A DNA stretch of 64,000 nt from Circinella minor. Taxonomy: Eukaryota; Mucoromycota; Mucoromycetes; Mucorales; Lichtheimiaceae. The notes below the pieces were generated by a model that was not told where the DNA came from, did no database searches, and was given only the letters and a program-made list of their open reading frames with translations. Of this stretch, positions 34,700 to 46,620 are shown one piece after another; within the stretch, counting starts at the first letter, position 1; the number at the start of each line of letters is the position of its first letter. The DNA lies in assembly GCA_016758965.1 (NCBI GenBank), contig JAEPRB010000070.1:102938-166937 (forward strand), read 5' to 3'. A program made the translations under genes and the position numbers.

Positions 34700-37600
34700 A
34701 TGGAAAGAAGAGGTTAAAAAAAAATAAAAGTTAAAAAAAAAAAAGGCCTGCAATAAGAAAAAAAAAAAGGGTTATGTTCTTCACCTAATCATAAGTGAAA
34801 CCGTTTGGCGGTCTGTGAAGCAAAAACACGGTCTGGTTTTCAAAATACGGTAACGGTGCGCACCTTTTTTTTTTTATAAAAAACTTTGTGTATCGTTGCA
34901 ACACGAGTGGAAAGAAAAAGGACTTTCTTTTGAAAAGTAAATCATATCTTTGCTTTTTGTTTTATTATCGAATCTAAATTTAATTGAGATGTGTTTATTT
35001 TCTTGATTTAAGATATTTTTATGATATAAATAACTTTCAAATATTCTAAAGCAAATGGGTTGCGATTTAAGATTTTTCTCGTCCCGTGCACGAAAAATGA
35101 AAAATATCCAAACGGGGATTCATATTTCTGTCGGACAATCGCCTATCCTTCATATCCTTAATAATGGCATAACTTTGTAAATATAATTCCGTCAAAAAAC
35201 TATTAGCTGCTTTAAAGAAGAGGCCAAACATCTGTTATATCAACTTGGATTAAAGTCAATGATTCTTAAACTATTATTTACTGAAGCATATAATACATAG
35301 TCAAAACTGGCGTAGTTTTTTTAACCATCATAACCAACCAGTGGGAGATATTTTTTATAGAATGTATGTAGGAGAATATAAATATAGTATTTCGAAAGTT
35401 TGAGTCACCGTTGACCCGTTTGCTCCACCAAATGAGGATTCACATTTTCATGGTCACTAGCGTTTACTTTTTTTAATATGGGCTAAATATATATAGTTAT
35501 ATATCATGTATTCAAATTATTTTATTATCTTAATTGACTTGGGCGATTATTGTTATTATATCTGTGCTCTCAAGATGTGACACGTTCGACAAGTGACATT
35601 ATAATCTCATCATTTGTAAAGAAGCTCTTTGTTTGAATTATTATTATTGTTATTACATTCTAAAAGAAGACTAGCTACTAATAACTATACGCAATAAAAG
35701 AAAGTGAAGAAAAAGATGACTTTGATATTGTGAAAATGTACAATTTATTATCTTCACTTCCCTCGTTCTTCTCACATTACGAGCACTATGTAGTGTTATT
35801 TTTTTTTTGTTTTTTTTTCAACTCCTACATACAAAAGGGCAATCTGGTTAATAGTAATAGACAAAGCTAAATAACATTCTATACTCACTTTGTCGATACC
35901 ATTCAACGTCCCCAACGTCTCAACGCGTCATTATTATCTTTTATAAAAAGGAATTTTTTTTTTCTTGGTAATGAAATTTTCCACCCCTTTTCGTCGTGAG
36001 AATAGAATATTTACTTGATAAGAAAATATTTTTTAATAAAAAGCTTGTGAATATTAAAAAAAACGGCAGGGTAAAATGTATGAGGCAAGAAGAGTTGATA
36101 ATTGTTTCCAATTTGAAATAGTCCCTGTGTTTCTGTCGTTGCTTGCTGTCTCCTGTAAGGCCAGTTCCTCCAGAAGTTCGCAAAACAAAACCTTACATTG
36201 CTCCCATTTTAACTTGACTATTTCACCACCCTCCAGGTTTGAGGTCAGTAGGAGGAAAGTTGAGTATATTGATCGAAAAGAACTTATAAATAAAATGTTT
36301 ATTTTTCTTTTTCATGGAATTATCTTTTATTAACACATGAGTTAATAAAGAAGAAAAAGTGTAGGAAGAAAATGAACAATAGAAAATATGTAATGCTTAT
36401 ACATCAAGCAGTCGCATGTTCACTGATGTAGGGGTGATTTAATACGTACGTAGCAAAAGTTTGATACATGAACATCTTATTAGAAAAATAAATATACTAT
36501 ACAATATTTTTAAAATGTTTTACAAACACTCCACTTGAGAAGCTTTATGCGTTAAATATGGGAGAGCTTTATATTTTATCATTTTTTGGTTTTTATTACC
36601 GGGATGTTTCATTGTCCTGATAAATCAGGTACGTACAAGCATTAGATAATATTATTTCTTAGATATAGATTGAAAAAAGATAAACTTTCCACTTTAACGT
36701 GGGAAATCAGTAAAATAGTTCCATACATGAAATAAGGAACTATCCGAAACAAAATAAATCTCGTATGTCACTTTATTACCAGCTTCCTGTCACCATCAAT
36801 TTATTTCTTATTGTAACATGGAGTACACTACCGCGCAGTTATTGCAGATAAAAAAAGTTATTACAATGAAAACTTCATCTTTGTTCACTATTAGAGATCG
36901 GTTCTTTGGGCTGTTATACGTAAAATAAATGTGCTATGGTTGTCAGATAATATATTTATATACAATCAAAATTCTTTAAAAATGAAATCAGCAGAAATAA
37001 AAAATACGTTATACCTTATGACAGCAAACTTTATTGTATAGTTTATATGCTTCACTCTCCGTTGTTAAGTTCTATATTTTTACATATGTTTCGAAAAAGA
37101 AACAGTACGTAACTCAATCTATATAAAGTATATACTCCTGTATAAAGTCTATTAAGATAATGTTGTTGCAAAGATCGTTTGCTACATTTTCTGTGAGTGA
37201 CATCATCCTTTAGAGGTACTATGACGACAAAAGCAATAGCTGAGTAGGTAGTTTTTGTACACATTCAAGTGAATATCAGATCAATGACTCAAATATATGA
37301 TAGGTTGTACCACCGAAAAAACATTTATTTTATGCATACAGTAGATCAGAGTCAATTATCAACCAATGAGTTTGTATTAGCAACAAAAAGGTTTTTTATG
37401 GGTTGATTGTTTGCTACAACATGTAGCTTTATTCAAAATTATTTCAGGTTTTGAATTTATAGACGAATTATACATATGTGTTCAATAATAAACAATGAGG
37501 CTAATAGAAACAATACAAACACCTCTTATATTAAAAAGTCTATTAGCAACAATGTATTAATCGTTATTTTTTTTATTCATGTATCTTTTCTTTATACGTA

Positions 37601-37813
37601 GCCAAATTATGACTTGAAGAATCCGCTGTCGTCAATGGAATAGAAGTGGAAAAAAAAAGATGTCAAGTCCTTGTTAAAAAGATATATAAAAGAACGCTTT
37701 TTTTCAAAACAAGCAGAACATTAACAAACTAAACAAATTAACAAGACACAAAAAACTTTTTTTCTGATACACTAAACTTCCTTACCAACAAGAACAACTT
37801 ATTACTATTCAAG
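34700..37813. other. long intergenic region
   Basis: 3.1 kb upstream of both VTS1 (minus) and the zinc-knuckle gene (plus). A frame at 36076-36333 (85 codons) is slightly richer in GC than its surroundings but has no recognisable features. A TGAGTCA site lies at 35401-35407. No gene is supported. Confidence 0.5.
37683..37692 (+). promoter_or_regulatory. TATA box of the zinc-knuckle gene
   Basis: TATATAAAAG lies about 120-130 bp before the ATG and is followed by an A/C-rich leader (AACAAACTAAACAAATTAAC), a layout typical of highly expressed fungal genes. Confidence 0.5.
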
Positions 37814-38033
37814 ATGCCTTGCATGTTTTGCGGAAAGAAAGATCATACTTACACGTATGTTTTTTATTGTTATTATCCAGCAGAAATACAAAAAAAAATT
37901 ACTTTGCTATATACACTTTATTTAGAAATTTGCTCTAATTTAATACTAATATTTGATTATTTGTGTTTTTTTTTATATAATATTCAGTGGTTGTCCTTAT
38001 GTTTACCGTCCACCTGGAGGCCGCAGAAAATAA
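37814..38033 (+). CDS. 28-residue CCHC zinc-knuckle microprotein
   Basis: Two exons, 37814-37854 and 37988-38033, with GTATGT..TTCAG splice sites and an in-frame join. The product is 28 residues: MPCMFCGKKDHTY, then TGCPYVYRPPGGRRK. The spacing C-x2-C-x4-H-x4-C (Cys3, Cys6, His11, Cys16) is a complete zinc knuckle, the fold that binds single-stranded RNA or DNA in Gag and CNBP-type proteins; the basic tail fits nucleic acid binding. Support comes from the TATA box, A/C-rich leader, consensus intron splitting the knuckle, and a stop followed by AT-rich 3' sequence. I know no named family of this size. It is convergent with the TRIC relic. Confidence 0.6.
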
Positions 38034-38227
38034 AGCTTTTTTTTTATTCAACAAAAAAGATTCATATATATATTATACACACCCTAGTTATATGAATTTT
38101 GTTACAATAACTCCTATTTTTCTTCTCCTTGAAAAAATTTAAACAATAAAGATCTTTTTGTTATTTTTACTACTGAATTTTTCTTTTGTCATCATTTATT
38201 TGTTTGTGTAAATACAATCTTTTTAAG

Positions 38228-39061
38228 TTATTGGTCCTTCTTTTCTTCTTCAAGTTTCTTTTGTTGCCATCGAGTAGAATAAGTTCGATAAATTAAACCA
38301 CTTGATAATACTGCAGCACTCCAAGCTTGAGCTTCAATAGGGTCAAGCACAGGTAAATCAAACCATTCACATAATGCTGGGTTAGTCGAAGCAGTATAAA
38401 ATATAGCTGTAAGTAACGAGATCTTCATATCTACAGATGCGGTACGTAAAAGACGTGGTGTTGAGAATGACCATTGAGGACTTGGGAGACGAAAAGCACC
38501 TGGATATACTATATAAAAATAATAGATTAAAATCCGTATTAAAGATTTGCTAACGATTTTTTTTATCATTATTATATAAAACAAACTTGTCCACAATCCT
38601 CCACCGCAACCAGATAGTGCCCCACAAATAATCTTGGCTACCCATTATCGTCACCAAGATCTTTATTATTTGTTACACCCATAATACCACCATTGACAAC
38701 TGAGGAAGTGCGTATAATACCATCAGCAGCAGTAAATAGCTGTTCCATAAAGAGAATTGCAAACAAGTATAGAAGAAATTGATGAAATTATGGGTTTGAA
38801 AACATGAGCCAATAAGTCGCCTATATATGTGTTTATCCACGCGTACAAAAAATAAAATAAACAGATAAATTTCATTTTTTTTTCATATAGGTTCTTTGTA
38901 TATCGATGTTATTCTATTCATTTTTCTATATTATAATAATAAAACATATTCCATAGATACCCCGAAAAACGGCTACTCTTCAAAATACCCAGCGGGTTAC
39001 CAATCAACAAAGCAGAAGTGCTGTCACCACTAATATCATCTGCAAATCCAATAGCTGAATC
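38228..39061 (-). pseudogene. TRIC-type cation channel gene, decayed and truncated
   Basis: Three segments can be read: about 39061-38962 (SGDSTSALLIGNPLGILKSS), 38820-38587 (ATYWLMFSNP, stop, FHQFLLYLFAILFMEQLF, TAADGIIRTSSVVNGG, AKIICGALSGCGGGLW) and 38508-38228 (GAFRLPSPQWSFSTPRLLR... to the end in KKDQ). The glycine-rich CGALSGCGGGLW and TAADGIIR segments resemble the trimeric intracellular cation channels of the ER membrane, which pass K+ as counter-ion for Ca2+. Lesions: an in-frame TAA at 38788-38790 with no splice acceptor able to avoid it, and a one-base frameshift near 38640 (unless a tiny 41-50 nt intron exists). The 5' end is missing; it runs in the same frame into the alcohol dehydrogenase relic. 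Family identification is from memory of motifs. Confidence 0.55.
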
Positions 39062-40270
39062 GATAATCAAAGTTTGCTTAGCGACAAGCAAATCAGGTGG
39101 AATATTGTGTAATATTCCGTAAGTGATGGCTATCATCAAGAATTTACCATTTGGTTCAAGCAAACTCAAGTATTTATTCCAAGGGAAATCTTCAGCGAAT
39201 GATGTACATAAAATATGTGTCAGCTTTCCAGTGTATTCCTTGAATCTGGCATCATCATTAAGTGTGATATAATCATCACAGCCAAGATTTTTTGCGTCCT
39301 CCCATTTACGGTCTGAATGCGATAAAGCAACTACCTCTGCTCCTATTACCTTGGCCCATTGTGTCTAAGTTTCTTTTTTTCCCCTTTGCATTAGTCTCAT
39401 TTTTTTTAAAGTAATGAAATAATATTTACAGCTCTTTACTATTGAAACTTACACCATAGTGAACCAATCCATCTAAATAATAAATTACATCATTTTAAAT
39501 TCGATAATGCAAAAAGAACTCTAAGTTTGAAATCTTTTGTTTACCAATGCCAATGACACCAACTTTGGAACCTTTACTAACATCATGATGCTTCAAAGAA
39601 GAATAAATGGTTACACCTGAAACAAGAAAGTAAATCAGTGATAGTGAGAAAAAACAATAATAGTAACATGAAGATACAAAAAGAATCTTACTTGCACAGC
39701 AAAACGTGCAACCAATTTCAGAAGATAAGTTCTTATGTATGTAATTTGAAAACAAAATGCTGATGACCACTCCACTTGTTTGCATAACCTAAGATGTAAT
39801 GTTATAAAACATTCATTGTTAATATATTGATAATAATTACTTATCAATTGTTGGTACATTACCTCCAAATGCTTAAAGTCTCCGTTTGGCCAGCAACTGT
39901 TATAGGTATAAACAGCGCCTCCTACACAAATGTTTTCTTCGTGATGTTTACAGAATTTACAATCTAAGCATGATCCAGATTGTGCTCCAACACACACACG
40001 ATCGCCTACAGTGACATGGTTAACATTTTTATTAACTTTCGTGACAACTCCAGTAATTTCATGTCCTATGACGCATGGATAATCAGTCTCTCCCCAACCT
40101 ATATTTTATGTAGCGTAATATTAGCTTTTTTTTAAAGTTTTATACACATGAGAGCTATTATATTAGCACTGAAATATTCATAAATTACATAACAACATAC
40201 GTATTTGAATAACTCTGAGGCACAAATACCACAGTGAGTAATATCTAGTTCTATGTAGATAAAAACTCTA
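39062..40270 (-). pseudogene. zinc-dependent alcohol dehydrogenase (CAD type), decayed
   Basis: Exon remnants in order: 40267-40202 (IELDITHCGICASEL), about 40098-39868 (GETDYPCVIGHEITGVV; GAQSGSCLDCKFCKHHEENIC), about 39793-39689, about 39617-39549 (VTIYSSLKHHDVSKGSKVG), about 39477-39448 (LVHYG) and about 39366-39062 (QWAKVIGAEVVALSHSDRKW..., LLEPNGKFLMIAI). The catalytic GHE, the four structural-zinc cysteines and the GxGxxG-type GVIGIGLVHYG loop mark the cinnamyl/NADP-alcohol dehydrogenase group. The third segment needs a frameshift (after FVFKL the frame meets stops; KNLSSEI lies in the next frame), and the first junction is out of phase. No start exon is found. The C-terminal part is replaced by TRIC-like sequence. 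Confidence 0.65.
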
Positions 40271-41563
40271 TATAAAATTAAAATGAATGTATAAATGATG
40301 TTTTCTGTTGCCAATTTTTTTTATTATATCTTTATGATTTTTACCGAATTAAACTGAATGCTATAAGATGAAGTTAAAAGAAGCGTTTGCTCTTCATTTA
40401 TACCACCGACCGATAAATGTCATATACATTATTGAATTTATCCATTTATAATTGCTTAAAAGCGCTATTATACGGTATAAAGACGATGACGACATCAAGT
40501 TCAAGTGCAGAATACTTGAATTACAAGACTATATTCCACCAGTGCTCTTGGACCTGGAGTTTTGACACAGACTCGTACTTTTTACGTGGTTTAGTCGGAA
40601 TCGTCATTAAAAAGGTTCTAGGGAAATTATTTATATGTATAGCATACTGTTCACCCTCAATGAAGATTTATCGCACATGTGGTAATTATCAATAATATTG
40701 TTTTCTTATTAATAATTACTGTAATGTTAGAGCTACTATAGTGCAAGGAGGGCAATTGTAACAAATGTAACTTATTTAAAATCAACAATATATTATTCAC
40801 TACTAACTGGGATGGTCGAAATTGTAACAATAACTAGTGATACAATCATGTCTATTAGTTTGAGTGCAGTCGAAAACATTGTACGATATATCTCATTTCT
40901 TTTGGTAGCACAATCACTGATACAAATGGAACAACATCATGGCTCGTAATATACTGCCAGAATCTTTAACAAAAATTTATACGCACCGATTCTATGTCAT
41001 TAGGAGAAACCTCATACGTAGTATCAAATTCCATTATCACGAACAAGGTATTGCATTTTAGTTAAACAAAAATATTTAACAATTTCAACTTAGAGTTGTA
41101 ACTAACTAATATATAAATTGTTCACCATAACTCTTTTTTAAATCCCAGTACGTATGATCATTGAAACAGACATATAAGTGGATTTATGATATTTAAATAT
41201 TACTCGACCCATCACTGAAGATTATATATAAATAAAATAAACAACGCTCCATAACATATATACATTCTAATTAGCGTAGTTGAGCCAGCGTGTACTACAT
41301 CAAAATATGAAAAAGATACAAAATCCTCTATTTTTTGTATATTTCATTATGAATTTATTATAACACCACGTCAAAAACTAGAATAGAATAAAAGTTATGT
41401 ACAAATCAGCCATCTATTATAAGCAAACCAAAGGAAAAAAAAAGTAAAACGAAACCAATGAAACCAAAAAGAATAGATCACACACTTTGTCATCAAAAAT
41501 TCTATCACATGATTTAAGCGATGCTAAGAGAATGTATATTTTTTTTGCGGGGTAACTACACCC

Positions 41564-41596
<33 letters not shown>

Positions 41597-41765
41597 TTGC
41601 ATTATTACATATGCTTATTCGCACGGCCTCTTTTTAATTTTACGCCTTTTTCCTCTCTTTCTTTCTCTTATTTTTATATTACTATTTTTGTGTATTTATC
41701 TTATATTTTTTTTTACTTGTTATTGTTGTTGATATACCCTCTCACTCTTGTTCAATTTAATCATC
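40271..41765. other. intergenic region
   Basis: No supported gene. The frame 40417-40695 (92 codons) overlaps another frame with IPPVLLDLEF, so it may be a damaged coding relic, but I cannot identify it. A 30-base A run covers 41565-41594, followed by the T/C-rich leader of the hydratase gene. Confidence 0.5.
41565..41594. repeat. poly-A homopolymer (30 nt)
   Basis: The longest mononucleotide tract in the window, about 170 bp upstream of the hydratase start. It may act as a nucleosome-excluding promoter element. Confidence 0.8.
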
Positions 41766-42581
41766 ATGTCAACTACTGAAGCCGAAATACTTATATCTGT
41801 CGTTGATCACGTAGCAACCCTAACCTTTAATCGGCCTCGTAAAGGAAATGCTTTAACAGCCAGTATGAATGAAATCTTACTTGATACTTTACCCAAACTG
41901 GCCGCCGATCCCCAAGTGCGTGTCCTTGTTTTGACGGGTACAGGAAAATTCTTCTGTACCGGTATGGATTTAAGTGCTAATCGTGGTAGCATGGATCCTG
42001 AACAAGTCAAGGGTGGGTTTTTTAAAGGTCGTCAAGTATTTAATTTACTCAACACATTCCCTAAACCTGTTATTGCTCGTATCAACGGTCCTGCACTTGG
42101 TGGTGGTGTTGGTCTCATTTTTACAGCCGATATTCGTATCGCAGCCGATAATGCTTATTTTGCTTTGACAGAAGTCAAACGAGGTATTATCCCAGCCATT
42201 ATTTCCCAATTTATCGTTCCAGAATTAGGAAAGCACAAGACACGCGAATATATGTTGACAGGTCGTCGAGTGCCTGCGGCTGAAGGTGCTAATTCATTCC
42301 TGACTTCTGTTGTTTCACCACAAGATCTCGATGACAAGGTCAAATCGTATATTGAAATGCTACTTGATTCTGCTCCTGGTGCTAGTGCTGATATTAAGAA
42401 GCTGATTGATATGGTTGGAAGTGGTGGTGACAAGAATTACCATGAACGTGTTCAAAATGGTGTTGAAGAAGCTTATGTGAAAATGATGCAATCAGATGAA
42501 GCAGCCTATGGTATCATGTCATTCCTTAACAAAGAAAAACCTGACTGGAATCAGTTTTTGAAGGATAAAGCAAAGTTATAA
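41766..42581 (+). CDS. enoyl-CoA hydratase/isomerase, probably peroxisomal
   Basis: Single exon, 271 residues from ATG 41766 (MSTTEAEILISVVDHV). It is a crotonase-fold protein: LTFNRPRKGNALT at the N-terminus, oxyanion-hole segments GKFFCTGMDLS and NGPALGGGVGLIFTADIRIA, and TEVKRGIIPA with the substrate-binding helix. The usual second catalytic Glu of true hydratases is not obvious, so isomerase or other crotonase activity is possible. The C-terminus is DKAKL; AKL is an accepted type 1 peroxisomal signal, so a role in peroxisomal fatty-acid or branched-chain acyl-CoA breakdown is inferred. It has no intron, unlike most neighbours. Confidence 0.88.
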   Translation: MSTTEAEILISVVDHVATLTFNRPRKGNALTASMNEILLDTLPKLAADPQVRVLVLTGTGKFFCTGMDLSANRGSMDPEQVKGGFFKGRQVFNLLNTFPKPVIARINGPALGGGVGLIFTADIRIAADNAYFALTEVKRGIIPAIISQFIVPELGKHKTREYMLTGRRVPAAEGANSFLTSVVSPQDLDDKVKSYIEMLLDSAPGASADIKKLIDMVGSGGDKNYHERVQNGVEEAYVKMMQSDEAAYGIMSFLNKEKPDWNQFLKDKAKL

Positions 42582-42968
42582 ATAATAAAAAGAGAATAGC
42601 AATGAATTTTTGTTTCCTTGTATTTGAAGTATACAAATAATAAAAGAGCCTGTGTACAAGTATGGAAAAAAAAATACGCGCTTAAAATAATTACAGTATC
42701 TTATTAAGTATTTTTATAATAACAAGTTAAGCTAGTACACACTTAATGATAAACTGAGAATAAGTCTAAATTCCTAGAGTGGTTCTCTATCCTGTTATTT
42801 GTACCTATGCTCTTCAAAAGAAGATATGAAGATATTGAATACTTTTTATTTAAACGGCAATAAGAAGAGCTTTAATTCGATACTTTAACCTTCATTCTTT
42901 GGTTTGCTTTATAAAAAATAAATGTTGAATCTCAGCAAAAATCTCTCTCTTCCCTTTTTGCATACTTT
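42582..42968. other. intergenic region
   Basis: 387 bp between two same-strand genes. AT-rich; nothing recognised. Confidence 0.6.
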
Positions 42969-43868
42969 ATGCCTAAACTTCGATATAAGGATCACCCAGA
43001 ATCTGAGGACAAAAAATACAAACGAAAAAAGAAGAAACATAAGAAGCGAGATCGATCATCATCGCCAACACGACATCATCGACATCGACGTGGACGACAA
43101 TCAAAGGATCAGTATTATGATCCACCAAAGCTATATGAAGAAGAATCTGGCTGGGTACCACCACAACATGACGAAGAAGCAGAATGGCGTGAACGGCTTT
43201 TTTCAGCAATGGCAGAAGATGAAGGACAAGATCCATTTTATTCACAATATGACGATTATGGAGGTAGTTCAAGTGGTGGTGTAAGAAGTCGATCGAATAT
43301 AGACGTTATGAACGATGAAGAATATCGAGAATACATTGCATCCCAAATGTATCGTAAAAAGAATGCTGAAGCGATTGCATGGGAAGAAGCTAAAGCAGCA
43401 GAAGCCAAAAGAAAGGAAAAAGAACGAAAAGAAGCTCAAGAGCGTGCAAGAGAAGAAGAAGCTGGTATGCAAAAAGAACGAGAACGACAAGAAACTATTT
43501 TGCGTCAATTAAAGATTCACGATAGTCGATCCAAATACGAAGAATTATGGAAACATGTGGAAGCGACGACCACTACAGTTATAACAAAAAATGAGATTCC
43601 TTGGCCTATTGCTCCTGGAGCATCATTTTCTCAACAAAACGTCAAGGAATTTTTGGTGTTAGCAACCGCGTCATTGACGGATAATAAAAAGGTGGTTCGC
43701 AAAGAGCAATTACGTTATCATCCAGATAAATTTATTCATCGTGTATTACGCAAATTTGAAGGAACGGAAAAAGAAAAGAAACGTTTGACTACCAAAACGA
43801 ACGAGGTTTCTGGGTGGCTAAATGAATTATGGCAAGAATTAAATAATGATAATAATTCATCATCATGA
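42969..43868 (+). CDS. NFKBIL1-like protein
   Basis: Single exon, 299 residues. It starts MPKLRYKDHPESED, followed by a strongly basic Lys/Arg/His-rich region with SR-like dipeptides (about residues 15-50). The middle is a charged coiled coil (EEAKAAEAKRKEKERKEA). The C-terminal part is conserved: EELWKHVEA, NEIPWPIAPG, QLRYHPDKFIHRVLRKFEG, then EVSGWLNELWQEL. The RYHPDKF motif resembles a J-domain HPD but is characteristic of the NFKBIL1 family (NF-kappa-B inhibitor-like 1), whose plant and animal members act in nuclear mRNA processing. Animal ankyrin repeats are absent, as in other fungal members. It is not a canonical J-protein. Confidence 0.72.
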   Translation: MPKLRYKDHPESEDKKYKRKKKKHKKRDRSSSPTRHHRHRRGRQSKDQYYDPPKLYEEESGWVPPQHDEEAEWRERLFSAMAEDEGQDPFYSQYDDYGGSSSGGVRSRSNIDVMNDEEYREYIASQMYRKKNAEAIAWEEAKAAEAKRKEKERKEAQERAREEEAGMQKERERQETILRQLKIHDSRSKYEELWKHVEATTTTVITKNEIPWPIAPGASFSQQNVKEFLVLATASLTDNKKVVRKEQLRYHPDKFIHRVLRKFEGTEKEKKRLTTKTNEVSGWLNELWQELNNDNNSSS

Positions 43869-43932
43869 AGAAGAAGAAGCATTCCGTATATATTCCGTAA
43901 AAATTATAGTGATAATAGAAAAACTTGTATAA

Positions 43933-43963
<31 letters not shown>

Positions 43964-46620
43964 TCTATCATTATATCGGATGATTATAAGGTGATGTAAT
44001 GTCACGTTCTATTATATACCACTTTTGAGTTACAATTTAATGGATCGGCTGGATTTTACCAAATGAGACCAAAGAGAACGAGATTGGAAGAACAAACATA
44101 TATTTATTTATTATTACTTTATCCTCTTGCTAGGTAGAAATATGGTATGCGGTTAGTAAGGTAACTAAGAGAAGTGTAATAGGAAAACAATATTGTATTA
44201 TATCATTTTTTTTTATTTTGCACTATCGCTGTACGCTAGATCCTCGAAAAAAAAAACTCTTTCTTTCATCATAATAAAAAAATAATAATTAAGCTTTTAT
44301 CATTATATCTTCTTTGAATTATATTGCTGGGGTGAAGTAGACTGAGTATAATACTTGGATAATCAATTAGATGTGACAGAGAGAGAAAAGTTCGGGACGC
44401 TTGACCCGTTTTGTACACTATTTGCTTCCCACAAACCCGTTTGCAGAAATGAATATCATTATTATTACGTATTTTATAAATCAATTAATATATTGAAAGA
44501 AAGAACATAGTGATTACTACGTAAGTTAACTCGATACTTCTTCACTTTTGAGCATAGCAAGCAGAATTTGATGTTTTTCTTATATATATCAATTAATTGT
44601 GGATAAAAAGGTGTTTCTCATTAAAACTCATTTGACGGGTTTCTTTCAATTTGTTTATGGTAAATTAATACGTATATGCTGGGAAAATTGTGAGATGGAA
44701 CTACTACTACTACTACTACTACGTTTATTATTATTATTATTATTGTCATGATTATGCATTGATAATAATTCATTTATAAACATGCTGCTACGTATTTTTT
44801 ATTCTTGAATAAGTTCTCGAGATTAGAAAAATAAATTATCTAGCTTATTCAAAGAGACCATTGTTCCGTTCTTAGATCCTGATGTAAACAGTATATTTTT
44901 TTGTGATTATACCACAAACTTGGTTCCATTGATCTTTTTTTTTAGATGTTTGCCATACATAGAATGATACAACGCGTGTGTTCCACCACTTCTAATACTT
45001 GTTACACTCTCATAGATAAAAAGATAATAATATTCATATATGAATAAAAGTAAAGAATTGGTATTTTTATTAGATATATATACTAGAACGTGTTCATCTA
45101 TTTGAGGGTAAAAGAAAAAAAAAAGAGGACTTCCGATCGGCACGAATTTGTCAATGTCCAATGTAAAAAAAATGGTGCCCTGCAATGATCTGCAGGAAAT
45201 TTATTTATAGCATACATATACACTGATTGAAATAAATCTTAAATTAGTGAGTATATGGCCATTTAAATGGATAGATTTGCCATTTTAAACCAATATATTT
45301 TGTTACATTTAGATAGAAGTATCTTTATTATTTATGCTTATATATCATAGCAATACCGATGTTATGGCTGTTCATCTATATAAAGTTAATGCCAACATAT
45401 ATCATAGATATATATGAAAATATAGTTAAAAGGTGTACCAGTCTTTCTTTGTAATGATTGGAAGTTTATATGGCTGAATATGTCACTAAAATATTTGTCT
45501 TTTTAGATTACATTTATGCCAAGTAGAATACATACTTTTTGCCACTATTACTCATTAATCTGCATAATACCCTTTTCCATTTTTTTTTAAAAAAAAAGTT
45601 GGAGCACCAACAATAATTCAGTGTACTATCTCCTATGATTGTTATATGAAGGATGATGATATTATTTTATTAATTAATATTAATTGCGTAACAACTATTG
45701 GTAGAGGCATTATAAATATATAGAAAAAAAAAACAATATCAGTGAATAAAAAAAAATGGTTAATATATAATGATACATTGTACCTTTCAAGAATGAAGCA
45801 AAGCATTAATAAAATAAGAAATGATTAGGAGATAATGTTAATTACTACTAGAGTGGGCTGTTATTCATTATTACATGGATGAATTTATATTACGGATATC
45901 CATTATTCTGGAGAACAACACGATTTACTTACATTCTTTTCTATCACAATGACGATCACTCTTATTAAGTTTTGCAGGCTTAACCTTCCTTGTTCATCTA
46001 AAGCAATAATATAAAAAAACGTTACATAATCGTTGTACTACGTCAATATGTGAAGGAAGGATAGTAAAATTTACAATGGAAAAGACATACATGTAAACTA
46101 CACGTAATGATACCATAATTGTCTGGAGTTTAGTCTTTTTTTTTTTTCTAACCGCTGATACTCAAATTTATAAAACTTAACACTAATAAAAAAATTAAAT
46201 GATTATAAAGTTTTCATCAATCCGCCCCCTCTTCCCATCAAGTTATAACAGAAAAATAAAAAAAACTGTTCGGCTAGGATTACCATTTAGGGTTAACTAA
46301 TCGGTCTCCTGTTTCTTTATAAATATGCACGTTTTTCACTGAAAAAAAAAAACTACATAGTTTACAATTAACAGGGTCACCAGATAAGACCTTCATGCAC
46401 AGCGTTCTTTCCATATACAGAAAATAGGAACGTGATGTTAGCCAATGGAGCCATTGTTAACCAGTCAATAGACAAGTTGTTTTTCTCTTTCTCATTTAAA
46501 AAAACTATAACAACCCCCTTTCTCTCTCTTTTTTTTTTTATCTATAAATATTTCTCCCCTCATTCTTTTTTCTTTTTTTTTTTTTTTTTATAAAAATAAA
46601 AATAAAAAACCAAACAAACT
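43869..46620. other. long intergenic region
   Basis: 2.75 kb without a supported gene. It contains (AT)n near 43935-43957, (TAC)n and (TTA)n near 44703-44745, and a hairpin GTTGG-AGCA-CCAAC near 45599 next to a T9/A9 palindrome. The frame 44907-45185 on the minus strand is Phe/Tyr-rich and judged random. Confidence 0.55.

Noticed and set aside
36076..36333. 85-codon frame in a long intergenic region
   Set aside because: Slightly higher GC but no recognisable motif, promoter or splice partner.
43740..43800. J-domain assignment for the RYHPDKF protein
   Set aside because: The HPD lies in the C-terminal conserved block of the NFKBIL1 family and lacks the surrounding four-helix J-domain pattern.
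44907..45185. 92-codon minus-strand frame
   Set aside because: Phe/Tyr-rich, begins in AT-rich sequence and has no family features.
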